Shown here: positions 15,432 to 23,489 of the stretch, one piece after another
Numbering within the stretch: the stretch's first letter is position 1
Layout: each line of letters opens with the position of its first letter
NCBI GenBank assembly: GCA_016930085.1
Contig: JAFGHO010000066.1
Coordinates: forward strand, 1 to 43,169
Reading direction: 5' to 3'
Origin: Spirochaetales bacterium
Lineage (GTDB): Bacteria; Spirochaetota; Spirochaetia; SZUA-6; JAFGRV01
Length of the DNA: 43,169 nt
Notes under the pieces: generated by a model
Told to the model about the DNA's origin: nothing
Database searches by the model: none
Seen by the model: only the letters and a program-made list of their open reading frames with translations
Position numbers and translations under genes: made by a program

Positions 15432-16829
15432 TTATACGCTGAAGTTGAACTTGCTCTTTTTTAGCCGTATGCGCGAAGCGAGAATCTCGTTCTTGTATTC
15501 ATCGATCATATCGGCAATCTTATCCTTGAGAGTTTCAAAACCGAATTCCTTTTTGCATATTTTGAAATTTTTTTCGACGATCCGCTTTTTTTCTTCCGGA
15601 TGCATGAGGAGATAATTCATTCTGTCGACCGCGCTGTCGGGGATGATAAGTCTTCCTTTATCATCATACTGATCGCGAATCTCGACATTTCTCACGCCGG
15701 TCACTTTTATATCGGTTTTATAGACAAGGTATGTGTTGACGGCAACGGGAATTTTGGCGGCAATGGCTTCAAGCAATGCATTGCCGAATCCTTCCCATAA
15801 CGGAAGGTAGGTGATGAAATCGGCATTGATAAGAACATCACGGTTCGTGTATATCCGTTCCCTTTTGTCGTTCAAACTGCGCCGTGAAGCGACACGATCA
15901 GCGATCAGATGAAGGCGTACGTTTTTTCTTTCCGCAAGCTGCTTTATTTCCTCTTCATAGCTGTCATCCTGTTCGTCCCCCTGGTAGAGGGAGATAATGA
16001 AATGAACCTTCTTTTCAAGAGAAGGGAATTGGTGCTGCAATCGCGAGACGAGTTCGACTGCATCCTCGATACGTTTGCGTCTCACGATCCGCGTGGGCTG
16101 GACGATGAGGATATCGCCGTCCTTGAAACCGAGGTCGCTTCTGAAATTACCGTTGTAGTCATCCATCACGGGCGGGTTGGTAAAATCCTCGCAATTGGGT
16201 ATGATTTTCGGTTGAACTCGCTTGATCGATTGAAGTATCCGGGCGGCGTATGAAGAAATAACGATGTGTTCGACGCCAAGGTCCGCGGGGGGCATGATTT
16301 TATTCAGGAGTGTTTCGATATGATTGTGGCTGAATCTGCTTCGTTCCCACCAGAAGTCGTGGTGGTGAAAAATAGTGGCCACACGCTGCGTCACCGATAG
16401 ATGATACACCGCAAGGGCGCCGAGAAGTGTCATCGGCATGGCATTTGTATTTTCAGCAATAATGACATCGATCGAGTTTTCCTTTATGAATCGGTAAATT
16501 TCATGTGCCACCTCTTCTCCCTTGATGGTGAGTTCCTCGATGATCTTTTTCCGTTTATTGGAGTTGATGGGAATATGTGAAGGGCTGATATAGGGAAAGA
16601 CCAGTTTTTCATACGCCTGCTGCTCCTGGGAGTCGAAGCGGATCCTCATATGACAGAATTGATTCTCCTTCGGGATAAGGGGAAGGGGGGCGACATATTT
16701 GCCTGCAATCGTGAATATCTCGTGTCCAAGCCCCGTCAGGATCTGTATCCATTTCTCCACTTCGAGGGAAACTCCGTCAACGCCGCCCAGTTTGCCGCAG
16801 ATGATGCCGACCCGAAATTTATCTTTCAT
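15432..16829 (-). CDS. GT4-family glycosyltransferase
   Basis: This is a 465-residue glycosyltransferase of the GT-B fold (group 1). The N-terminal domain begins FRVGIICGKLGGVDGVSLEVEKW, the usual acceptor-side loop. The C-terminal donor domain has IVQPTRIVRRKRIEDAVELV and the E-x7-E sugar-nucleotide motif within LWEGFGNALLEAIA. It probably transfers a sugar from a nucleotide donor onto a glycan, lipid or small molecule at the cytoplasmic side. I start it at 16829 because aaagggg lies 6 nt upstream; an upstream ATG at 16853 lacks a good site. It converges on the methyltransferase gene with 81 bp between stops. The substrate cannot be read from the sequence. Confidence 0.9.
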   Translation of the reverse strand: MKDKFRVGIICGKLGGVDGVSLEVEKWIQILTGLGHEIFTIAGKYVAPLPLIPKENQFCHMRIRFDSQEQQAYEKLVFPYISPSHIPINSNKRKKIIEELTIKGEEVAHEIYRFIKENSIDVIIAENTNAMPMTLLGALAVYHLSVTQRVATIFHHHDFWWERSRFSHNHIETLLNKIMPPADLGVEHIVISSYAARILQSIKRVQPKIIPNCEDFTNPPVMDDYNGNFRSDLGFKDGDILIVQPTRIVRRKRIEDAVELVSRLQHQFPSLEKKVHFIISLYQGDEQDDSYEEEIKQLAERKNVRLHLIADRVASRRSLNDKRERIYTNRDVLINADFITYLPLWEGFGNALLEAIAAKIPVAVNTYLVYKTDIKVTGVRNVEIRDQYDDKGRLIIPDSAVDRMNYLLMHPEEKKRIVEKNFKICKKEFGFETLKDKIADMIDEYKNEILASRIRLKKSKFNFSV

Positions 16830-17185
16830 ACTGACCCCTTTGTCATTGTTCAAGTGAATTATCGAATACGATAAACCGATGCACGGTATGGAAAACGCTT
16901 TTTATATTTACGTTTCCATGAATAGTATGAAACAAAAATTCATCTGTCAAGTGTCAACGTTACATAAAGCCCGACTCAAGGCGATAATCGTTTCCGACGG
17001 AACCGCGTTGTCGTGTCACTATGACGGTATACTTGACTCAAATCGGAATATGCAATACCATACCCTATTACATTGTCGTATGCTTTTTGATAAAAAAACA
17101 TGACGGTATCCTGGCTCACCCGGATACACCGGACGCCCTGAAAGGTGTGTTCCCGCGTGCGCAGGTAAAACCGAAAGGTAGACTG
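16830..17185 (+). other. Intergenic region between GT4 gene and spike operon
   Basis: This 356-bp gap lies between divergent genes. It holds a promoter-like pair at 17033-17061 and a small hairpin (gtatcc/ggatac near 17106-17130). An open frame extends the spike gene upstream to 17021, but its translation (a hydrophobic, Cys- and Tyr-rich stretch with no family resemblance) and lack of a ribosome site argue against its use. Confidence 0.6.
17033..17061 (+). promoter_or_regulatory. Candidate promoter of the spike/effector operon
   Basis: TTGACT (17033-17038) and TACCAT (17056-17061) are 17 bp apart, 125 bp before the chosen start of the spike gene. The -10 is a weak match, so this is tentative. 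Confidence 0.35.
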
Positions 17186-19525
17186 ATGACGCTATTCAAT
17201 GCAGCGAAATTAAACCGGATCAGGACCGGATATTACAATCCCGTCGGTTCCGATACCGGAATTTTTTTAAAAAAACCCGAGTATTGTCTTCGGTTTTCTT
17301 TTGCCATCGTCGAAGACAACGAGGATCCGGACGGGTACGGAAGACTGAAACTGCATTTTCCTCATATGGGAAGCAGTGTCGTCAGCTGCTGGGTACCTTT
17401 TGCCCGACCCTATGCCGGACCCGAACGAGGGGTCTGGACGATGCCGGAGATCGGGGATCAGGTCGTCTGTACCTTTCTCAACAACAATCCGGCGAAGCCG
17501 GTCGTGTTGGGCTGTATGTATACACCCAGGGCCAAAGCCCCTGTCTCGGATAACAAGGACAATAATCTCAAGACGATGACGACAAAAAGCGGATCCGTTA
17601 TCACGCTGGACGATACCGAAGGCGGCGAATGTATATCGATTCATACAAAGGACGGAAAAATGCGGCTTGTCCTCGACAAAGAGAAAGGGCTTGAAATCGT
17701 CAATGAAAGCGGTGATATTACCGTTTCCTGTCGCAAAATCATCATGGAAGTGGAAGAGGAAGTCAATTTCAAGATCGATAAACAACTCGAAGTCACCTGC
17801 AAACAGGAAAACCTCGCTATTGAATCCAGGAAGGGTATGGAATACGCTTCAGGCAACAACGCGGTATTGTCCGGCAAGAAAGTCAAGCTGAACGGATCTT
17901 CCGGCGTGACGGCTGGCGTCAAACAGATGGCGAAACAGGACGATCAGGTAATCGGTGTGGATATGCACGATATCAAGGTTCCCACCAATTCGGGACTTAT
18001 AACCGTCCCGATGATCCCTCACCCTTATGTCGGTAAACTGGCGGACAAACTATCGGATGATGTGACAATCAATGACAAGGCCGCCGCGATGAAGGGCAGC
18101 AAATCCAAATATTCGACACCTGGCCATATCCCCATGCCGCCGGGGGTTAAGTTCGCTAAAAATCCGAACAATGAGGGGGAAGTCTCTTCCGGCACCGAGT
18201 CTTCCGTCAAGATCAACGGCAGGGAGGCGGCGGTGTTGGGAAGCATGGTAAAAACCTGCGGTGACCCGCAGCCGCAGGAAACCTGTACGATTGTCGCGGT
18301 TGGTGCGGCCGTACCGCTTCCGATCATGATTCCGGGCATGGATTCGGAACAATTCGAGAAAGACGGAGGATTTATCATAAATACCCGCGATCCTATCGCC
18401 CCCGCCGGGGGACCGCTGCCGCAGGATATCAAAAGGAGTCTGGTCGATCCGGAGTGGAGTTCATCCAGGGTAAAGGCGGGCGAAGAGGTAACGTTGACCG
18501 TACATCTCCAAAACCAGTACGAGAATGCCGCGGTCCATTTTTTTGTGTGGGAAGAAGGAGCGGATCGTGAAAAAGACCCGCCGGTAACGAAAATCATTGC
18601 CTCGAACAAAGGCGGAAAGGCGGAAGCGGCGTGGCGATATGTTCACGTCCACGATCCCGAAAATCCTATTACCGAAAAACCGAAATTTATCTTTACCGCC
18701 GCTTCGTACCGGTGTGAAGAAGTCGAAAGCGGCGGCATCGAGGTGTACGACAGCATAAAAATCAGGATCACGACAGATGGCAATGAAGCGTTTGATAAAA
18801 CCCTGAAGGTTGTCACTGCCGATAAACAGGAATTGTCTAAAAAACCCGATGATAACGGCATCATAGAGCTGGACGATATTGTGCCGGGTATGGTGACGAT
18901 CCTCTATGAGACCGAAGAAAAATCCGGGGAGAAAAAAGCGAATAGCAGTCCGGCTGAAGAAGAACCTCAGAAACCGGCGGCAGAAGAAAGTAAGACCAAA
19001 ACAGAACCCCCTGAATTCAGCGGTCTGAAGTGGCTTAAAAATGACAGTGAAGTAAAGAAGGCCAAAATAAACGATATTATTACACTGGCCGCGGATGTCA
19101 AAAATATCGAGCCAGACCATCCGGTACGGATTACGATATATGAAAAGAATTACAAAACGGAAAACGACTTTATCCGCAGCGATATCGTAGCGGTAAATGA
19201 TGAAAACAGGATTGAGTTCGGGTGGCAGGTGATATATTACGAAGACAGAGAAGACGATGAAGAAACCGAAACTCATACTAATACACCTGAATATATCTTT
19301 ACGCTGGAAACACTCGACAAAAAAGTGACGAGTGAGGAAAGTCCTGTTTTAAAGACGGGTGCCGATTTTGAACTGTATGTCTACGATTCCAGCGGGGAAT
19401 TGGTCGACAGCGGAAAACTCACCCTGATTCTTGGCGACGGAAGCAAAAGAGAAGTTTCCATCAATAACGGCAGGGTATTTGTCGAAGACATACCTCTTGG
19501 CGATGTAAAAATAATATATGAATAG
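17186..19525 (+). CDS. VgrG/gpV-like spike protein with PAAR-like tip and Ig-like repeats
   Basis: This 779-residue protein looks like the puncturing spike of a contractile injection machine. Residues 36-112 form a gp5/gpV OB-fold (FAIVEDNEDPDGYGRLKLHFP, then MPEIGDQVVCTFL and PVVLGCMY). Residues 125-240 are short repeating strands that fit the triple beta-helix needle. Residues 255-385 match PAAR-like (DUF4150-like) tips, with SSVKINGREAAVLGSMVKTCGD. Two Ig-like modules follow (about 405-545 and 590-700), separated by a Glu/Lys/Pro-rich linker, and a final beta module ends at 779. A usual VgrG has a gp27-like N-terminal domain (Phage_GPD); it is absent here. The start at 17186 is supported by gaaagg. 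It heads a seven-gene operon of peptidoglycan hydrolases. No sheath, tube or baseplate genes are in the window. Confidence 0.85.
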   Translation: MTLFNAAKLNRIRTGYYNPVGSDTGIFLKKPEYCLRFSFAIVEDNEDPDGYGRLKLHFPHMGSSVVSCWVPFARPYAGPERGVWTMPEIGDQVVCTFLNNNPAKPVVLGCMYTPRAKAPVSDNKDNNLKTMTTKSGSVITLDDTEGGECISIHTKDGKMRLVLDKEKGLEIVNESGDITVSCRKIIMEVEEEVNFKIDKQLEVTCKQENLAIESRKGMEYASGNNAVLSGKKVKLNGSSGVTAGVKQMAKQDDQVIGVDMHDIKVPTNSGLITVPMIPHPYVGKLADKLSDDVTINDKAAAMKGSKSKYSTPGHIPMPPGVKFAKNPNNEGEVSSGTESSVKINGREAAVLGSMVKTCGDPQPQETCTIVAVGAAVPLPIMIPGMDSEQFEKDGGFIINTRDPIAPAGGPLPQDIKRSLVDPEWSSSRVKAGEEVTLTVHLQNQYENAAVHFFVWEEGADREKDPPVTKIIASNKGGKAEAAWRYVHVHDPENPITEKPKFIFTAASYRCEEVESGGIEVYDSIKIRITTDGNEAFDKTLKVVTADKQELSKKPDDNGIIELDDIVPGMVTILYETEEKSGEKKANSSPAEEEPQKPAAEESKTKTEPPEFSGLKWLKNDSEVKKAKINDIITLAADVKNIEPDHPVRITIYEKNYKTENDFIRSDIVAVNDENRIEFGWQVIYYEDREDDEETETHTNTPEYIFTLETLDKKVTSEESPVLKTGADFELYVYDSSGELVDSGKLTLILGDGSKREVSINNGRVFVEDIPLGDVKIIYE

Positions 19526-19546
19526 AGACTGATAAGGCTGGCAAAC

Positions 19547-21226
19547 ATGTTATTTTACAGAAGTTATTTCATTTTCACACTCGGAAACGGCAATAAACGG
19601 TGGGCGGATTTTTCAAAAAACAAAACGGATATAGGTGTCTATTCCGTCGCATCATATTTTTTCGACGATTTTATCACCAAACAATCACAAGACGTCAAAA
19701 AGAAGCTTTTCTCCGGTTTTTCTCATTTATCCGACAAAGGCGCGTTCAGCGACAAGTGCCTCAAGGCTTCCGAGGAGCATGACGAATGGAATTGGGGCGA
19801 CGTTTATAAAGGCCTGCTGCAATCGGGTGAATCATGTTGCGTCTGCATCCCGGGTTATTATCACATTGTTAGAAAAAAGAATCGGGAAAACACCTCCTAT
19901 CCATCGGCATGGAGAGTGACGAGGGACCTCTCGAAGGAAGAATCAAAAATATCGCAAGGTATTCCATTAGCCGACTATGCGACGGTCGTCAAGGATTTGT
20001 TTATGGTGAGGTACGGGGTAGCCCCCGAAGATTACAAAGGCGGGGTGGTCGAATATTTTCTTCCTGGCGCGGAAATCAAGAAAATCGTGACCAAAGAAAA
20101 AAAGACGGAGGAAAAAAAAGAAGAAAGCGGAACGGCGGAAGTAAAAACGGAAGAAAATAAGACGGAAGGAACCCCGACTGATGGAACCGATTATTATATC
20201 GTGACGATTGACGGGCTCAATGTGAGGATGAGCGATTCTTCGGGCGGAAAGAGTTTCCTCAAGCTGAATAAGGGGGTAATTGTCGAATATATCAAAACGG
20301 GAAAGGCGGAAGTCATTCAGGGGCATAACGGAACGTGGATAAATATACGGGTGTCGAAAGGTGTTGAGGGGTGGTGTTATGACCGGTTTTTGAAAAAAGT
20401 CGACAGTAAAAAAAATTTCATCGTTCTCGACGGCGGGAAGAAAAAAATAAAAAACGTCATTGTGTTTCTTAACCCCGGACATAGAAACACGAAATTCGAT
20501 TACGGATGCGTCGGATTCACGGATGACTGGAAGACGTTTGCGGTAAAAAACATGAAAGAACGCGACGGCTTTTATGATACGAAAATAAAACGGGAAGCGT
20601 CCGTCGTGCTTCAGATCGCGTTAAAACTCAAAAGTCAACTGGAAGCCGACAATTATTCGGTTGAGATAACCCGCACGACTTCCTCCGAAGTCAAATCACT
20701 GGACAACGTCTGTCAATTCGTCAACAAGAAATTGACTGATAACAGCGTGAAATCGAAGGTGGCCGTTTTCATTTCCCTGCATACGAACTCGGCCGCTAAA
20801 AAAACACTGACGAAAGATGAGTTGAAAAAAGTTCGTGCCAAAAAGATAGACGGATACTATTATTATACATTTGAAGACGGAACCAGCTCCACGATTCCCG
20901 TTCCCGATACGACAAAATCGGGCGGATTGATTTATATGCAGAAAACCGTAAAGAATACGAAAGGAGATACGATCCTTTACAAGGCACATCCGAAAAGTAT
21001 AATACTGCAGGAAAATATCGCTTCCGAACTCGGCGGCTTGAAGCCGGGTTGTGTCAAAAAGGAAGCGAATTTCAAAGTATTGCGCGATACCAGAGAGATA
21101 CCCGGTGTTTTGCTGGAACTCGGGTTTATGACCAATCCGGATGAATTGAATTTTTTGATAAAGGAAGAAAATCAGAAGAGTATATGTTCAAAAATTGTCG
21201 CGGGCTTGAACCGCTGTTTCAAATAA
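19547..21226 (+). CDS. N-acetylmuramoyl-L-alanine amidase (SH3 + Amidase_3) with unknown N-terminal domain
   Basis: This 559-residue protein should cut the amide bond between muramic acid and the stem peptide. Residues 1-174 form a domain I do not recognise. Residues 180-212 are a Lys/Glu-rich linker. Residues 214-285 form a bacterial SH3 domain (VTIDGLNVRMSDSSGG...GVEGWCYDRFL). Residues 300-557 are Amidase_3, with zinc ligands H312 (NPGH), E350 (KREAS) and H412 (SLHTN), and catalytic E524 (LLELGFMTNPDE). No signal peptide or membrane segment is present, unlike housekeeping AmiC-type amidases. This fits delivery by the spike encoded 21 bp upstream, and the unknown N-terminal domain could be the docking part. 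That role is inferred. Confidence 0.88.
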   Translation: MLFYRSYFIFTLGNGNKRWADFSKNKTDIGVYSVASYFFDDFITKQSQDVKKKLFSGFSHLSDKGAFSDKCLKASEEHDEWNWGDVYKGLLQSGESCCVCIPGYYHIVRKKNRENTSYPSAWRVTRDLSKEESKISQGIPLADYATVVKDLFMVRYGVAPEDYKGGVVEYFLPGAEIKKIVTKEKKTEEKKEESGTAEVKTEENKTEGTPTDGTDYYIVTIDGLNVRMSDSSGGKSFLKLNKGVIVEYIKTGKAEVIQGHNGTWINIRVSKGVEGWCYDRFLKKVDSKKNFIVLDGGKKKIKNVIVFLNPGHRNTKFDYGCVGFTDDWKTFAVKNMKERDGFYDTKIKREASVVLQIALKLKSQLEADNYSVEITRTTSSEVKSLDNVCQFVNKKLTDNSVKSKVAVFISLHTNSAAKKTLTKDELKKVRAKKIDGYYYYTFEDGTSSTIPVPDTTKSGGLIYMQKTVKNTKGDTILYKAHPKSIILQENIASELGGLKPGCVKKEANFKVLRDTREIPGVLLELGFMTNPDELNFLIKEENQKSICSKIVAGLNRCFK

Positions 21227-22476
21227 AAATACTCACCGCCGTGTTCGTTATCGTGTTTTGCGCAGTATCGTATGGAGAAGCAAACACGCTGCTTCAGACG
21301 GTACAGTACAAAAATCCCAAGGCGGTCGACGAAAACGGGTATTTCTGCCAGCGTTATGTGGATGATCCTCATCACGGTGAATATCCTCCGCAGCTGCTTA
21401 GTGTCAAGGACGGTGTTGAAACGTTTTTGACATGCGCGATCGATGCGGAGGCGGGGATTCGATACGACATGAAGAACGAAACGCTCCGTTTTTCAAATGA
21501 ATGCGGCGGCTTTTCATTCCATTTGAGGACATATGCGATCGGGCGCGGCGGGTCGGACGATGCCGGAACCGCGGTAATTCTTCCCTTTTCGGACGGGCTC
21601 GGGAGAACGATCGACTCGGATGATTTCGGTCTTTTTTATATAAAAGGCTCGGACGTGCGCTATATATTGTTGATGAACGCGGCCGGTTACCGTGTCGCGG
21701 ACGACGGCAGATACATCGCCATTCTGGTGAATACGTACTCCCCGGAGGATAACGGGTTGTTCCTCTTTGACCGCGTGAAGCGGGAAAGCATTGTCATCGA
21801 TACGGGAATGGTCGTGTCACCCGAGTTTGTTTCGAATACGTCGGTCGCGTATAAAAAAAACAATGGGATCGTGATTTTCGATATGAAAACACGGCGCAGG
21901 TCCGAAGTCGTGATAAGCGCGAACAGGTTCCAGTTTCTGGATGAAAAAAATCTCTTCTATACGCACAGGAATGTGCTGTATCGACTGGATATCGAATCCG
22001 GAAAGCGGAAAAAAATACTCGACCGTGTCACCGGAAAATTCCACTATTCACCCGGCAATCAATTGCTTGTTTATGAGAACAACGACGCTTTATGTTTCTA
22101 TTACCCGGAAAAAAACGGAATGCTGGCTGACAATATCACGATACTCGATCATTACGACGATTTCGAATGCATCGGAAGCAAGGTGTATGTGCTGAGAGCG
22201 GAATACAGAAATTACACGGACGCAGGCAGACTCATGTTTTATGAAACAGAGATATTGTATCTCGAGCAATTCGACAGGAACGGACGTCTTTCCGGTCTCG
22301 CCGTATTGCATGTCGAAAACTATGCGGATGTCATAACGAGTGACCGAATAAAAAATACATTCGATATATACCGGGGTATAAAGATCGTTTATACAAGTAA
22401 CAGCTGCCGGGATATCACGATGGCGGATTGGAACGGAGAACCACACACAATGGGGATCCTCAAGGAGGCAGAATGA
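21184..22476 (+). CDS. Exported beta-propeller-like protein, candidate immunity protein
   Basis: A 430-residue protein with a predicted signal peptide (hydrophobic ILTAVFVIVFCAVSYGEA, about residues 15-33). The mature part is beta-rich with repeating blades such as YRVADDGRYIAILVNTY, NGIVIFDMKTRRR and NVLYRLDIESGKRKKIL, which resembles WD40-like or TolB-type propellers. I recognise no catalytic motif. The chosen start overlaps the amidase gene by 43 nt; a later start such as GTG near 21241 would remove most of the signal peptide, so I keep ATG 21184. The next gene overlaps it by 4 nt. Its export and position after a cytoplasmic-looking amidase fit an immunity protein in the periplasm, but it could equally be a structural or accessory protein. 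Confidence 0.75.
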   Translation: MFKNCRGLEPLFQIKILTAVFVIVFCAVSYGEANTLLQTVQYKNPKAVDENGYFCQRYVDDPHHGEYPPQLLSVKDGVETFLTCAIDAEAGIRYDMKNETLRFSNECGGFSFHLRTYAIGRGGSDDAGTAVILPFSDGLGRTIDSDDFGLFYIKGSDVRYILLMNAAGYRVADDGRYIAILVNTYSPEDNGLFLFDRVKRESIVIDTGMVVSPEFVSNTSVAYKKNNGIVIFDMKTRRRSEVVISANRFQFLDEKNLFYTHRNVLYRLDIESGKRKKILDRVTGKFHYSPGNQLLVYENNDALCFYYPEKNGMLADNITILDHYDDFECIGSKVYVLRAEYRNYTDAGRLMFYETEILYLEQFDRNGRLSGLAVLHVENYADVITSDRIKNTFDIYRGIKIVYTSNSCRDITMADWNGEPHTMGILKEAE

Positions 22477-23480
22477 AAAAAAATGGGCGCGTTAATAAGG
22501 GGCTTCGCCTGTTGTTGACAGCCGCCGTCCTGTTTTACGTGACGCTTTCCGTGTATTCCGATACGCCCGATCGGCAGTCGTGTTTCATTATCCGCTTCGG
22601 AAAAGCCGCCGAAAAATCAGAAGTCGTAAAAAATAAAGCGATATGGGAAGCGAAAGGTTGTCCTGTTTCAATACGTGAAGTTTCCGGAAACGGTGAAAAA
22701 ACATACGAACTCGAGATTGGCGGATTCAAGACAGAAGTCAACGCGTCCCTCTTTGCCGGTTATTTCGGAATCGATACGGCGCATGTTGTGGAGGCGGAAC
22801 AAACGGGAGGGGATACCCGTACCGTCTATCGGAATAAGATCGTGAGAAAACTTTCCGAAACAGACGCAGGCACCGTTTATTATTATTTCGGAAGGAACCA
22901 TCCCTTTCTGCTTTTATACCGGGTTAAAAGCGGTTTCGAAGGGGCTCTGATACCCTCCGATCTCATCCTTTTCGCAGGCGGTTCTGAAACGGAATTCTAC
23001 CTCGAGGATGTTACCGGGTTTGAAGAAAAGGAAGATGTTCTTCTGGTCGGAAAATCGGTTGAGGTTTTTTTTGAATATGGTTACGTCGATATCGGGGATA
23101 AAACGGATGAGATAAAAAAAACGGCATCGACGTACGGCATTCAGGAAGACGTTATTAAAAAACATCTTCTCTATTTCGATGACGGCGCCAGCGCGCGGGT
23201 AACGCTTTTGGCCGTCTGTGATGTCGAACGGCTTTCCGTATCGCTTCAGGGTAACATCGGATTTGATTTTTATTCCGAGCAAGAAGGACAGCTCATGTAT
23301 ACCGGCGACATCGCCCGATACAAACGAAAACCCGTGAGTATCGGAAACGGGGGGCTTGCGCCCGTCGAACTCGGGGCTCCGGGCGAGATCGGACATTATG
23401 CCTCCGGCGGCATTACCCTGTACGCAAAAAAAGACCCGGTAACCCGGCTGGGGTCCTATATGATACTATTCAAGGAGTAA
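22473..23480 (+). CDS. Exported protein with SPOR-like domain, unknown function
   Basis: A 335-residue protein with a signal peptide (about 1-29; KGLRLLLTAAVLFYVTLSVYS). I start it at 22473 because aaggagg lies 5 nt upstream and the ATGA overlaps the previous stop; a longer frame from 22428 lacks this. Residues 37-105 (FIIRFGKAAEKSEVV...YELEIGGFKTEVNASLFAGYFG) follow the strand-helix-strand pattern of SPOR-like peptidoglycan-binding domains, which is tentative. The remainder is beta-rich and not recognisable. It lies between two cell-wall hydrolase genes in the spike operon, so a role in cell-wall binding or protection is plausible but unproven. Confidence 0.72.
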   Translation: MKKNGRVNKGLRLLLTAAVLFYVTLSVYSDTPDRQSCFIIRFGKAAEKSEVVKNKAIWEAKGCPVSIREVSGNGEKTYELEIGGFKTEVNASLFAGYFGIDTAHVVEAEQTGGDTRTVYRNKIVRKLSETDAGTVYYYFGRNHPFLLLYRVKSGFEGALIPSDLILFAGGSETEFYLEDVTGFEEKEDVLLVGKSVEVFFEYGYVDIGDKTDEIKKTASTYGIQEDVIKKHLLYFDDGASARVTLLAVCDVERLSVSLQGNIGFDFYSEQEGQLMYTGDIARYKRKPVSIGNGGLAPVELGAPGEIGHYASGGITLYAKKDPVTRLGSYMILFKE

Positions 23481-23489
23481 GGATTACCG

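Noticed and set aside
17021-17185. Upstream extension of the spike gene by 55 residues
   Set aside because: No ribosome site precedes it, the translation is hydrophobic and Cys/Tyr-rich without family resemblance, and a good site supports ATG 17186.
18461-19276. 271-residue minus-strand frame inside the spike gene
   Set aside because: It is a mirror of the spike coding sequence, Phe-rich and without a ribosome site.
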